Below, piece after piece: positions 1-7,677 of a DNA stretch of 64,000 nt. This DNA is from Massilia sp. IC2-477. Its GTDB lineage: Bacteria > Pseudomonadota > Gammaproteobacteria > Burkholderiales > Burkholderiaceae_D. Numbering within the stretch: the stretch's first letter is position 1; every line of letters starts with the position of its first letter. The stretch covers positions 1-64,000 of the forward strand of contig NZ_JAJFEQ010000011.1 in NCBI RefSeq assembly GCF_020707265.1. The letters are read 5' to 3'. The translations under genes were made by a program, and so were the position numbers. The notes under the pieces were generated by a model. It worked only from the letters and a program-made list of their open reading frames with translations, made no database searches and was not told where the DNA came from.

Positions 1-106
1 AGCTCCTTGAAGGGTCGTTCGAGACCAGGACGTTGATAGGCTGGGTGTGGAAGTGCAGTAATGCATTAAGCTAACCAGTACTAATTGCCCGTACGGCTTG
101 TCCCTA
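1..106 (+). rRNA. 23S rRNA, 3' end (partial)
   Basis: The first bases match the 3' terminal part of a bacterial 23S rRNA and end with the CCCGTACGGCTTG-type terminus seen in Burkholderiales. The rest of the gene lies before the window. The exact 3' end is estimated from the closing helix. About 130 bases of spacer follow before the 5S gene, with no tRNA in it. Confidence 0.9.
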
Positions 107-235
107 TAACCTTGGTAGGCTATAGACGAGTCAAGAATACAGCTGCAGTTTGTTGATACTGCTACCCCAAGAACAAAAAGAACGATACTTCTTCCCGGAT
201 TGTGAGTTAGCCGAAAGGCTGCTCAGACAAGTCAA

Positions 236-351
236 AGCCTGATGACCATAGCAAGTCGGTCCCACCCCTTCCCATCCCGAACAGGACCGTGAAACGACTT
301 TGCGCCGATGATAGTGCTGCAACCAGTGTGAAAGTAGGTTATCGTCAGGCT
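236..351 (+). rRNA. rrf: 5S rRNA
   Basis: About 116 bases whose ends pair (AGCCTGA at the start, TCAGGCT at the end), as in helix I of 5S rRNA. The conserved loop-B/C segment CCCATCCCGAACAGG is present near 269-283. It follows the 23S end by about 130 bases, the usual order of an rRNA operon, and is followed at once by an intrinsic terminator. Confidence 0.95.
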
Positions 352-364
352 AGTTATACAGCAA

Positions 365-396
365 AGCCCGCTCAGTTAAGCCTGAGCGGGCTTTTT
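365..396 (+). terminator. rRNA operon terminator
   Basis: An 11-bp perfect stem (AGCCCGCTCAG at 365-375 with CTGAGCGGGCT at 382-392) with a short loop is followed by a T run. It sits 14 bases after the 5S gene and closes the rRNA operon. Confidence 0.93.
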
Positions 397-467
397 GCTT
401 TGTGGATTGCAAATGCTGTGAGCCGGACTACACTGAATGAGCTGCTTTCTTTCTTGGGGGAGCGCAC

Positions 468-755
468 ATGGACATCCGACACACAAGCCTGCTGCGACGC
501 TTTATCGCTGCATTACTGCTGACCTTCGGGCTGGGCGGGTGCGTATATGCACCGCCATATGCCTACGACGCCGGCTACCCGGCGTATGGCTATCCCGCCT
601 ATGGCTACCCGACCTACGTCGGGCCTCCCGTCACGCTGGATTTCGGCTTCAGTTTCTATGACCGGCCGCGCCATCACCACGGCCGGCATCACGAATGGTC
701 GCATCATCGCGGCCATCATGGATGGTCCCACCATGGAAGGAGAGGCCGGCACTAG
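468..755 (+). CDS. Small His/Tyr-rich lipoprotein
   Basis: A 95-residue protein of unknown function. Residues about 8-24 form a hydrophobic signal segment ending in a lipobox (LGGC, Cys near residue 25), so it is probably a lipoprotein. The mature part has two compositional halves: a Tyr/Pro/Gly/Ala stretch with repeated PAYGY units (about residues 28-52), and a C-terminal tail with many His and Arg (HHHGRHHEWSHHRGHHGW, about 69-86). The His tail could bind a metal ion such as nickel, zinc or copper; this is inferred from composition only. A good ribosome site (GGGGGAG) lies 7 bases before the ATG. It stands alone between the rRNA terminator and the next gene. Confidence 0.75.
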   Translation: MDIRHTSLLRRFIAALLLTFGLGGCVYAPPYAYDAGYPAYGYPAYGYPTYVGPPVTLDFGFSFYDRPRHHHGRHHEWSHHRGHHGWSHHGRRGRH

Positions 756-803
756 GCTTGCCGAGGCGGCTATACTGCCGGGATCCCATCCCGGAGATTC
801 CAC

Positions 804-1313
804 ATGCGCCGCCTGCTTTCCCTCATCCTGGTCTGCTCTCCGCTGATCGCCACCGCAGCCACGACGCCCGCCGGCGCCGTGGCCGAGCTGTGGCAGGCGT
901 CCAGCCACGCCCCCGGCGCCGCGGCCGACGTCGAGCGCCTGCAACAGCTGTTCCGCAAGGACGCCATGGTCGTGGGCGGCATCTATCACGAGGGCAAGCC
1001 GGTCTTTCATGCCATGAAGGCGTCGGACTTCATCGCTTCACAGCGCGAGCCGCGGCCGCATGGCTTCTACGAGTGTGAAGTGCGGCGCGAGGTGAAGGAA
1101 TACGACCGCTTCGCGACCGTCTACAGCGTCGTCGAAACTCGCCGCGATCCCAAGGCAGCGAAGGCCGACTACACGGGCGTCAACAGCATCCAGCTCTACC
1201 TCGAAGAGGACGGCTGGAAGATCGTCTCGCTCTACTATCACGTTGAAAAGCCGGGAAGCCCGATTCCACTCGAGGGCGCCCGGAGCGGTGCTTGTCTTAT
1301 GGCGAAAGGGTAA
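804..1313 (+). CDS. Secreted NTF2/SnoaL-like protein
   Basis: 169 residues. Residues 1-19 form a signal peptide (MRRLLSLILVCSPLIATAA), so the mature protein is predicted to be periplasmic. The rest has the pattern of an NTF2-like cone fold: an N-terminal helical part (AVAELWQASSHAPGAAADV), then a long curved sheet ending in a strand that carries DGWKIVSLYYHVEKP. That last strand is typical of SnoaL-like nuclear-transport-factor-2 family members. No catalytic residues can be assigned. GGAG lies 7-10 bases before the ATG. A reading frame open from 1292 overlaps its 3' end, but the downstream gene most likely starts later, at 1385. Confidence 0.7.
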   Translation: MRRLLSLILVCSPLIATAATTPAGAVAELWQASSHAPGAAADVERLQQLFRKDAMVVGGIYHEGKPVFHAMKASDFIASQREPRPHGFYECEVRREVKEYDRFATVYSVVETRRDPKAAKADYTGVNSIQLYLEEDGWKIVSLYYHVEKPGSPIPLEGARSGACLMAKG

Positions 1314-1384
1314 TTTTTAATATCGCCGGCGACACCGGCAAGGGTGTACTTATACTGCCAGCACACCCACTACCAGACCTTGCA

Positions 1385-2389
1385 ATGACAGCTTCCGTGC
1401 CGACCTCCCTGATCAGGTACACCGTCTGCGTCGGCCTCGTCCTGTCGCAGGCTGCTTTCGCGCAATCGCCGTCGGCCGGCTGCCGGATGGGGGAGCAGGC
1501 CACCATTGCGCTGAGCTTTACCGACGACCTGCGCCCTGTTTCGCAGGCATCGATCGGCGGCGCCAGCGTGCCTGTGATGCTGAGCACCGGTTCCGCGGAA
1601 TCGATCGTGTTCAACAAAAAAGTGCTGGACCGGCTCGGTATCCCCGTGCGCACCACGACGAGCAAGCTCTTTGCCGCCGACGCGCGCAACGATACGGGCG
1701 TCGATATCGTGCGTGACATCATGATTGCCCCGATCAGGGATTTCTCCTTCGGTCTGACAAAGGGCAAGAACGGCGAGTTCTTCGTCGAAGACTTCCTGGA
1801 CGATACCTACGGCGTGCGGATCGGCGCCGCTACCCTGCTGAAGCAGGACCTGGAAGTGGCTCTCGATGCCGGCTACCTCAAGCTGTTCCAGCCGGACGGG
1901 TGCTTCCGCGATCACCTGGCCTACTGGGATCCGCAGGCGGTCGCGGTGATGAGCATGGGCGACCCCTGGAAGCGCGATGCGCGGGTGGTGTTCAACCTGC
2001 ACATCGGCGGTCAGCGCGTTACGGCCCTGCTGTCCACCTCCACTCCGCAGTCCTACCTGCCCAGGGCGGCCGGGGCGCGGCTGGGCTTGAGCCCCGAGTC
2101 CCCCGGAGCCGTGCGTGAAGACCCACTGCCCGGGGACAAGGCGGACAAACCCGTATGGAAAGTGCCCGTGCCGCAGCTGTTCATCGGCAGCCTGGAGGTG
2201 AAGGACTTCGACCTGCGCCTGATGGACTTGCCGCAATCGGGCGAGCTCCTGGTGCTCGGCGCCGACTTCCTGCACCGCCACCGCGTCTATATCGCGATGA
2301 GCCAGCAGAAGATCTACTTCTCGCCGATCACCGCGCCGCGGGTGATGAAACGCGGCAAAGTAGACGTGATTCCGCAGCCCCTGGACTGA
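1385..2389 (+). CDS. Exported retropepsin-like protein lacking catalytic Asp
   Basis: 334 residues from the ATG at 1385, chosen because it begins a signal peptide (hydrophobic residues 9-25, cleavage near AFA-Q). The frame is open upstream to 1292, but that start gives a non-signal extension. Two halves each carry the strand-turn motif of clan AA aspartic proteases: VPVMLSTGSAESIVF (near residue 67) and VTALLSTSTPQSYLP (near 217). Near the C-terminus is VLGADFLHRHRV, the usual hhGxDhL partner motif. In active family members the turn reads DTG or DSG; here the aspartate is serine in both halves. The protein therefore looks like a two-domain periplasmic pseudoprotease, perhaps a binding or scaffold protein. 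Stop and next gene (opposite strand) are 6 bases apart. Confidence 0.7.
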   Translation: MTASVPTSLIRYTVCVGLVLSQAAFAQSPSAGCRMGEQATIALSFTDDLRPVSQASIGGASVPVMLSTGSAESIVFNKKVLDRLGIPVRTTTSKLFAADARNDTGVDIVRDIMIAPIRDFSFGLTKGKNGEFFVEDFLDDTYGVRIGAATLLKQDLEVALDAGYLKLFQPDGCFRDHLAYWDPQAVAVMSMGDPWKRDARVVFNLHIGGQRVTALLSTSTPQSYLPRAAGARLGLSPESPGAVREDPLPGDKADKPVWKVPVPQLFIGSLEVKDFDLRLMDLPQSGELLVLGADFLHRHRVYIAMSQQKIYFSPITAPRVMKRGKVDVIPQPLD

Positions 2390-2395
2390 AGCACA

Positions 2396-3844
2396 TCAGC
2401 TGCCGCTCATCTGCTGTTCGACGGGCGCCGTTTCCTTCACCTTTTCCTGGCCGCGGCTGATGCTGTCGCCGTCGTTGCGGCGCAGGCGCCAGAACACCAC
2501 CGAGGACAGCAGCGTCATCGCGGCCAGCGTCGCGAAGCCGTGGTGCAGGGCCTGCGACACAGCCTCCCGGTTGTCCTGGGCCACGGGGCCGAGGAACCAG
2601 GCCGTCACGATCGAGCCTGCCGCCAGGCCGAAGCTCATCGACAGCTGCTGGAACGAACTCGACATGGTACTGGCCATGCTCGAATCCTGCGGTTCGATGT
2701 CGGCATACGCCAGGGTGTTCATGCTCGAGAACTGCAGCGAATTGAAGAAGCCCTGCGCCAGGCTGATCGCAACGATGAGGTAGAAGGGTGTGCCCGGACC
2801 CACCAGGGTGAACAGTGCGATGGTCAGGCCGATGCACACGGTATTGGCGGTCAGGATGTTGCGGTAGCCGAAGCGCGCCAGCAGCCGCGGCGCGAACATC
2901 TTCATGCCCATCGCGGCCAGCGCCGACGGCATCATCAAGAGGCCCGACTGCCAGGCCGGCAGCCCCAGCCCCAGCTGGTACAGCAGCGGCAGCAGGAAGG
3001 GCAGGCCGCCCACGCCCAGGCGCGTGAGGAAACCGCCGGCCACCGAAATGCGGAAGGTGCGCACCTTGAACAGGGTCAGCCGCAGCAGTGGATGCTTGAT
3101 GCGCAGCGCGTGCCAGGCATAGCCGCCCAGCAGGGCGACGGACAGCGCCAGCAGCAGGCCGGCCGTGAGGTAGTCGAGGCTGTGCTCGCCGAACACTTCC
3201 AGCACCCAGGACAGGATCGCAGTGCCGCTGCTGAACAGGATCAGGCCGACGACGTCGAGCGGGCGCTTCTCTGCGCCATGGTAGTCGGGCATGTGCTTCC
3301 ACACTAGGTAGAGCGCTGCGAGGCCGACCGGGACGTTGACAAAGAAGATCACGCGCCACGAGGTCCAGTGCACGATCAGCCCGCCCACCGTCGGCCCCAG
3401 CAGCGGCCCGATAAGGGCGGGAATGATCACGAAGTTCATCGCGCCCAGCAGCTCGTTCTTGGGGAAGGTGCGCACGATGGCCAGGCGCCCGACCGGCATC
3501 ATCATGGCCCCGCCCAGGCCCTGCAGCAGGCGCGCCGCCGTCATCATGTGGGCGTTGATGGACAGGCCGCACAGGACCGAGGCGATGGTGAACACCGAGA
3601 TGGCGATGAAGAAGACGCGCCGGGTGCCGAAGCGGTCCGCCATCCAGCCGCTGAGCGGGATGCCGACGGCCAGGCCGAGGATGTAGCTGGTGACCACCGA
3701 TTTCAGGCTCAGCGGCGTCACCTGCAGGCTGGCCGCGATGCTCGGAATGGCGGTATTGACGATGGTGGCGTCGAGCTGCTCCATGAACAGGGCAGTCGCG
3801 ACAAGCCACGGCAGGTAGCGCTTGATGGTGCTGGGGTCAGTCAA
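2396..3844 (-). CDS. MFS drug efflux transporter, DHA2 (14-TM) family
   Basis: 482 residues with about 14 predicted membrane helices. Hallmarks of the DHA2 drug:H+ antiporters are visible: LDATIVNTAIPSIA in the first helix (D1-type motif), GWMADRFGTRR in the loop after helix 2 (motif A), and IGPLLGPTVGGLI in helix 5 (antiporter motif C). It is of the HsrA/EmrB type and would export toxic hydrophobic compounds across the inner membrane by proton exchange; the substrate cannot be told from sequence. No membrane-fusion partner or regulator is adjacent, so it may act alone. The start at 3844 begins directly with the cytoplasmic tail before helix 1. Confidence 0.88.
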   Translation of the reverse strand: MTDPSTIKRYLPWLVATALFMEQLDATIVNTAIPSIAASLQVTPLSLKSVVTSYILGLAVGIPLSGWMADRFGTRRVFFIAISVFTIASVLCGLSINAHMMTAARLLQGLGGAMMMPVGRLAIVRTFPKNELLGAMNFVIIPALIGPLLGPTVGGLIVHWTSWRVIFFVNVPVGLAALYLVWKHMPDYHGAEKRPLDVVGLILFSSGTAILSWVLEVFGEHSLDYLTAGLLLALSVALLGGYAWHALRIKHPLLRLTLFKVRTFRISVAGGFLTRLGVGGLPFLLPLLYQLGLGLPAWQSGLLMMPSALAAMGMKMFAPRLLARFGYRNILTANTVCIGLTIALFTLVGPGTPFYLIVAISLAQGFFNSLQFSSMNTLAYADIEPQDSSMASTMSSSFQQLSMSFGLAAGSIVTAWFLGPVAQDNREAVSQALHHGFATLAAMTLLSSVVFWRLRRNDGDSISRGQEKVKETAPVEQQMSGS

Positions 3845-3942
3845 TCGGGCCTCGTGTTACTGGCAGGCCGGGTGGCCCGCCTCGGCCCGATTTTGACATG
3901 GATCGCAGCAGGGGCTCGCCCTGCTGCGCTGAGGAAAGCCTC

Positions 3943-4494
3943 TTAGAAGCGGTAGGCCGCCTTGGCGACGATCCAGTTGGCGCCCGCGTTCGGGCTCTTG
4001 ATGCTGGCGTTCGAGTAGTGCTGGAACTTCAGGCTGTAGTCCCACTTGGCGGTGGTGTAGCCGACGCCGATGTGGTCGCCGAACTGGAAGGCGGTCGACA
4101 GTTCCTTGTCTTCGTTCTTGTACAGCTTGGAGAACAGGTTGACGCCGACGCCGATCTCGCCGTACAGGCCGAGCTTGCTGTCGCTCTGGTAGCGGAACAC
4201 CGGGGTGAAGCCGACCACGGCGATGTTCTTCTTGCGGCCCGGGACGTTCTGGTAGGCGCTCAGGCGCCACAGGGCGACGTTGGTTTCCCAATAGCCCGAC
4301 AGGTGGTAGCCACTGCGCGCGAACCAGCGCTGGTCCCAGTCGTTCTGGACAGCCAGGCGCACCATGCGCTGCTCGGGGTTGGTGCCGAATTCGATCGAGG
4401 CCGAGTCGGCCCAGCCGCCGAGGGCTTGGGCATGAGCGGCCTGGGCGCAGAAGGCGGCGACGAGGGCGGCGGCAAGTTTGTTCAGGTTGGACAT
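3943..4494 (-). CDS. pagL: PagL-like lipid A 3-O-deacylase
   Basis: 183 residues from the ATG at 4494, which has an AGAAAG ribosome site; a TTG six codons earlier is possible but less likely. Residues 1-22 are a signal peptide (cleavage near AHA-Q). The mature part is a short beta-barrel of aromatic-alternating strands ending in Phe (AAYRF), as in outer membrane proteins. The motif QHYSNASIK near the C-terminus holds the His-x-Ser pair of PagL, which with a following acidic residue removes the 3-position acyl chain of lipid A. Length and motif fit PagL well. In other bacteria the enzyme changes lipid A acylation and surface properties. Confidence 0.82.
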   Translation of the reverse strand: MSNLNKLAAALVAAFCAQAAHAQALGGWADSASIEFGTNPEQRMVRLAVQNDWDQRWFARSGYHLSGYWETNVALWRLSAYQNVPGRKKNIAVVGFTPVFRYQSDSKLGLYGEIGVGVNLFSKLYKNEDKELSTAFQFGDHIGVGYTTAKWDYSLKFQHYSNASIKSPNAGANWIVAKAAYRF

Positions 4495-4636
4495 GATTTT
4501 CTTTCTTAGCAAGACAGAAATATTGTGCAGTGCGCTATTGTACTAGCGTGAACAATTCGGCGCTGCCCGCCACCTTGCGCTGCCGCGCAGGTATCATAGA
4601 CGCCCCGCAGAACGCATCACTTATCTCTCGATCCGC

Positions 4637-5335
4637 ATGACCGAACCGACCAGCACTCCCCTGTATCCGCTTGCCGCGCCGACCCAGCAGCAGGTAGCGC
4701 CCACCGTCCTGCCGCACGACCCTGTGGCCGAGCACATCGCCGCACACCTGGGGCGGATCGACACCGTCTTCCACGACACCATCGCCGATCCGGTGCAGGT
4801 CGATATCCACGTGGTGCCGGCCAACGAGCGCTATCCCTTCCTGCGCCTGGTGACCTCGGGCATGAGCAGCCACCCGATGACCGTGCCGGAAGGCGCGCCA
4901 CCGTTTGCCGAACTGATGATGGCATTGCCGACGGACTGGAAGCTCGACGAGCAATCGGTGCAGGACGAGCGCTGGTACTGGCCGGTGGCCCTGCTGCGCC
5001 ACCTGGCGCACTACCCGCACCAGCACGCCACCTGGCTGGGCCTGGGCCACACGGTGCCGAACGGCAGCCCGGCCAAGCCCTACGCCAAAGGCGTGGAGTT
5101 CACCGGCGCCATCCTGCTGCCGCCGGCTTCCGCACCGGATGCGTTCGCTTCGCTCGAGCGTGACGGCAAGGACATCTATTTCCACTGCGTGGTGCCGCTC
5201 TACGAAGCCGAGCTGAACCTGGTCAAGCGCAAGGGCTTCCCGGCCCTGCTCGACGGCTTCAACGACAAGGGCGTGACCGACCTCGTGGTCCCGGGCCGCA
5301 AGAACACGGTCAAGAAGTTCCTCGGACTGTTCTGA
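4637..5335 (+). CDS. Suppressor of fused (SUFU) domain protein
   Basis: 232 residues, no signal peptide, predicted cytoplasmic. The region from about residue 30 to 225 matches the bacterial SUFU family: VDIHVVPANERYPFLRLVTSGMS, then PFAELMMALP, then RHLAHYPHQHATWLGLGHTV and a C-terminal VPLYEAELNLVKRKG segment. The family is named after the animal Hedgehog-pathway protein; bacterial members often act as immunity proteins of polymorphic toxins, but no toxin gene is seen here. Its stop overlaps the ATG of the next gene by one base (TGATG), so the two are translationally coupled. The role is not known. Confidence 0.85.
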   Translation: MTEPTSTPLYPLAAPTQQQVAPTVLPHDPVAEHIAAHLGRIDTVFHDTIADPVQVDIHVVPANERYPFLRLVTSGMSSHPMTVPEGAPPFAELMMALPTDWKLDEQSVQDERWYWPVALLRHLAHYPHQHATWLGLGHTVPNGSPAKPYAKGVEFTGAILLPPASAPDAFASLERDGKDIYFHCVVPLYEAELNLVKRKGFPALLDGFNDKGVTDLVVPGRKNTVKKFLGLF

Positions 5336-6228
5336 TGACGACCATCGCCTTCCTCGGCATCGGCCTGATGGGAAGGCCGATGGCCACGCGCCTGGCGCAG
5401 GCCGGCTTTAGGGTGCGCGCCTGGAACCGCACGTTTGCCAAGGCCGACGCCTTGCGCGGGACCGGCGCCGAGCCGGTGGCGGACCTGGCGCAGGCGGTGC
5501 AGGGAGCGCAGCTCGTGATTTCCATGCTCGAGGCGGGGCCGGTGGTGGGCGAACTCATCGATGCCGCGCTGCCCGCGCTCGATGCGGGCACGCTGTGGAT
5601 CGACATGAGCTCGACGCGGCAGGACGAAGCGCTGGCCTTCCACGCGCGCCTTGTCGCCGGCGGCTGCCGCTTCATGGACGCGCCGGTGTCGGGCGGCGTC
5701 GGCGGCGCCGAGGCCGGGCAGCTGGCGATCATGGCTGGCGGCGCAGCGGCGGATTTTGACCAGGTGGTAAAAATTCTGGAAGTGATGGGCCGCCCGCAAC
5801 TCGTCGGTCCGGTGGGCAGCGGGCAAGTGGCCAAGCTGTGCAACCAGCTGATCGTCGGCGCCACGCTGAACGTGGTGGCCGAAGCGCTGCTGCTGGCGCA
5901 GGCGGCCGGGGCCGACCCGAGCGCGGTGCGCGAAGCCATCCGCGGCGGCTTTGCGGGCAGCCGGATTCTCGAGGTGCACGGGCAGCGCATGCTGGAGCGC
6001 AATTTCGTGCCGGGCGGGCAGGTGAAGAGCCAGCTGAAGGATTTGCGCAATGTGCTGGCGGCGGCGCAGGGCGCGGGATTGACGCTGCCGGTGACGACGC
6101 TGGTGACGCGGCAGTATGAGGCGATCGAAGGGGTATTGCCGACAGCGGATCACTCGGCGGCTTTGCTGGCGCTCGAGCAGATGAATCCGGGGATCCGGCT
6201 AGGGAAGGCGGCGGACCAGCTTCCGTAG
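5335..6228 (+). CDS. NAD(P)-dependent 3-hydroxyisobutyrate dehydrogenase-family enzyme
   Basis: 297 residues, beta-hydroxyacid dehydrogenase family. The N-terminus has the Rossmann motif GIGLMGRPMA (about 8-17) with NRT after strand beta-2, which suggests NADP+ preference (inference). The substrate motif DAPVSGGVGGAEAGQLAIM lies near residue 118, and GQVAKLCNQL (about 163) contains the catalytic lysine (K of AKLCN). Family members act on 3-hydroxyisobutyrate, tartronate semialdehyde, succinic semialdehyde or related compounds; the substrate here cannot be assigned. It is coupled to the SUFU gene by a one-base overlap. Its stop codon lies within the first palindromic repeat unit. Confidence 0.85.
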   Translation: MTTIAFLGIGLMGRPMATRLAQAGFRVRAWNRTFAKADALRGTGAEPVADLAQAVQGAQLVISMLEAGPVVGELIDAALPALDAGTLWIDMSSTRQDEALAFHARLVAGGCRFMDAPVSGGVGGAEAGQLAIMAGGAAADFDQVVKILEVMGRPQLVGPVGSGQVAKLCNQLIVGATLNVVAEALLLAQAAGADPSAVREAIRGGFAGSRILEVHGQRMLERNFVPGGQVKSQLKDLRNVLAAAQGAGLTLPVTTLVTRQYEAIEGVLPTADHSAALLALEQMNPGIRLGKAADQLP

Positions 6229-6330
6229 GGTGGGCGGGTTTCCCGCCCACGCGGCGATCGCCTCAACTGGATATATCGCGGCCGTGCCGGGGAACGTTGA
6301 CCGCGTGGGCGGAAGACCCGCCCACCCTAC
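6225..6330. repeat. REP-like palindromic repeat pair (units at 6225-6254 and 6301-6330)
   Basis: Two copies of a roughly 30-base palindromic unit in opposite orientation. The unit begins GTAGGGTGGGCGG and ends CCGCCCACGCGG. Each unit can form its own hairpin, and the two together can form a larger one, like a BIME. The first unit includes the TAG stop of the upstream gene; the second ends 4 bases before the stop of the convergent hydrolase. The same unit recurs at 18.5 kb and 61.6 kb, always between convergent genes, so it may act as a two-way terminator or mRNA stabiliser. Confidence 0.85.
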
Positions 6331-6334
6331 GAAA

Positions 6335-7528
6335 TCACGCCGCCGGTAAGCTCATCTCTACAAGCCGCACCCAATAACTCGCCCCAATCGGCAATAGATT
6401 GTCATTGAAGTCATAACTCGTGTTATGCAGCTGGCACGGCCCCAGCCCATGTCCGCCGGCCCGGTGCGCGCCTTCGCCGTTGCCGATGAACACATAGCAC
6501 CCCGGCTTTTCCTGCAGCATGAAGGCGAAATCCTCCGCGCCCATGGTCGGCTCGACCTGCGTGTCCACGCATTCCGCCCCCACCACCGCGCGCATCGCCT
6601 CGATCGCAAACGCCGTCTGCTCCGGATGGTTGATGAGCGGCGGGTAATTGCGCTTGAATTTGAAGTCGACCGAGGCATTGAAGGCCGCCGCCACGCCAGT
6701 GGCGATCTCTTCCATGCGGCGCTGGATCAGGTCCAGCACGGCCGTGGAGAAGGTGCGCACGGTACCCACCAGTTCCGCTTCGTCGGGGATGACGTTGGTA
6801 GCGCTGCCGGCGTGGATCTGGGTGATCGACAGCACCGCCGACTCCAGCGGATTCTTTTCGCGCGAGACGATGGTCTGCCAGGCTTGCGCGATCTGTACCG
6901 CCACCATCACCGGATCGATGCCGCGATGCGGCTGCGCAGCGTGGGCGCCCTTGCCGCGCACGACGACGCGGAACTCGTTACTGGAAGCCATCATCGGCCC
7001 CGGCACGACCCCGAAGTGCCCTTCCGGGATGCCGGGCCAGTTGTGCATGCCGTACACGGCTTCCATCGGGAACTGCTCGAACAGGCCATCGTCCATCATG
7101 CGGCGCGCGCCGCCGCCGCCTTCCTCGGCCGGCTGGAAGATCAGGTACACGGTGCCGTCGAAGTTGCGGTGCTGCGACAGGTGATGCGCGGCGCCGAGCA
7201 GCATCGCGGTATGGCCGTCATGGCCGCAGGCGTGCATCTTGCCCGGATGGCGCGACGCGTGTGCGAAGCCATTGATCTCTTGCATGGGCAGCGCATCCAT
7301 GTCGGCGCGCAGGCCGATCGCACGGGGCGAAGAGCCATTCTTGACAATGCCGACCACGCCGGTCACGCCCAGACCGCGCACGATCGGGATGCCCCATTCT
7401 GTCAGCTTTGCCGCCACCACGTCGGCGGTGCGTTGCTCTTCGTAGCACAGTTCCGGATGCGCATGCAGGTCGCGCCGGATCTCCTGTAATTGCGATTGCT
7501 GCGCCAGGATTGGTTCCACGAGTTTCAT
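6335..7528 (-). CDS. M20 family amidohydrolase (hippurate hydrolase type)
   Basis: 397 residues, the usual length for the M20D group. Metal-ligand motifs are in order: LRADMDALPM (about 73), HACGHDGHTAML (about 100), FQPAEEGGGGA (about 131) and HAAQPHRGIDP (lid domain), with MGAEDFAFML near residue 330. These enzymes remove acyl groups from N-acyl amino acids (hippurate, N-acetyl amino acids, IAA conjugates), usually with two Zn or Mn ions, in the cytoplasm. No signal peptide. The substrate is not resolved. It stands alone, divergent from the molybdopterin oxidoreductase across a 149-base gap that should hold both promoters. Confidence 0.88.
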   Translation of the reverse strand: MKLVEPILAQQSQLQEIRRDLHAHPELCYEEQRTADVVAAKLTEWGIPIVRGLGVTGVVGIVKNGSSPRAIGLRADMDALPMQEINGFAHASRHPGKMHACGHDGHTAMLLGAAHHLSQHRNFDGTVYLIFQPAEEGGGGARRMMDDGLFEQFPMEAVYGMHNWPGIPEGHFGVVPGPMMASSNEFRVVVRGKGAHAAQPHRGIDPVMVAVQIAQAWQTIVSREKNPLESAVLSITQIHAGSATNVIPDEAELVGTVRTFSTAVLDLIQRRMEEIATGVAAAFNASVDFKFKRNYPPLINHPEQTAFAIEAMRAVVGAECVDTQVEPTMGAEDFAFMLQEKPGCYVFIGNGEGAHRAGGHGLGPCQLHNTSYDFNDNLLPIGASYWVRLVEMSLPAA

Positions 7529-7677
7529 CGCTCTCTCCCTTTTTTGTCATGCTTGCATTGCACGTTTAGAACCATTGTAGCCTGCCTCAAACAGGCAGTA
7601 AAAGAGGAGGGGACGGACTGCGTCAAGATCGTATAAAGTATTGGTTTCACGAAGTATTTCTCTCGACTCCAGCACTC

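Noticed and set aside
131..522. Short frames across the 23S-5S spacer, 5S gene and terminator
   Set aside because: They lie in structural RNA or its spacer.
1292..1384. Upstream start of the retropepsin-like gene at 1292
   Set aside because: It would overlap the previous gene and put 31 non-signal residues before a clear signal peptide that begins at 1385.
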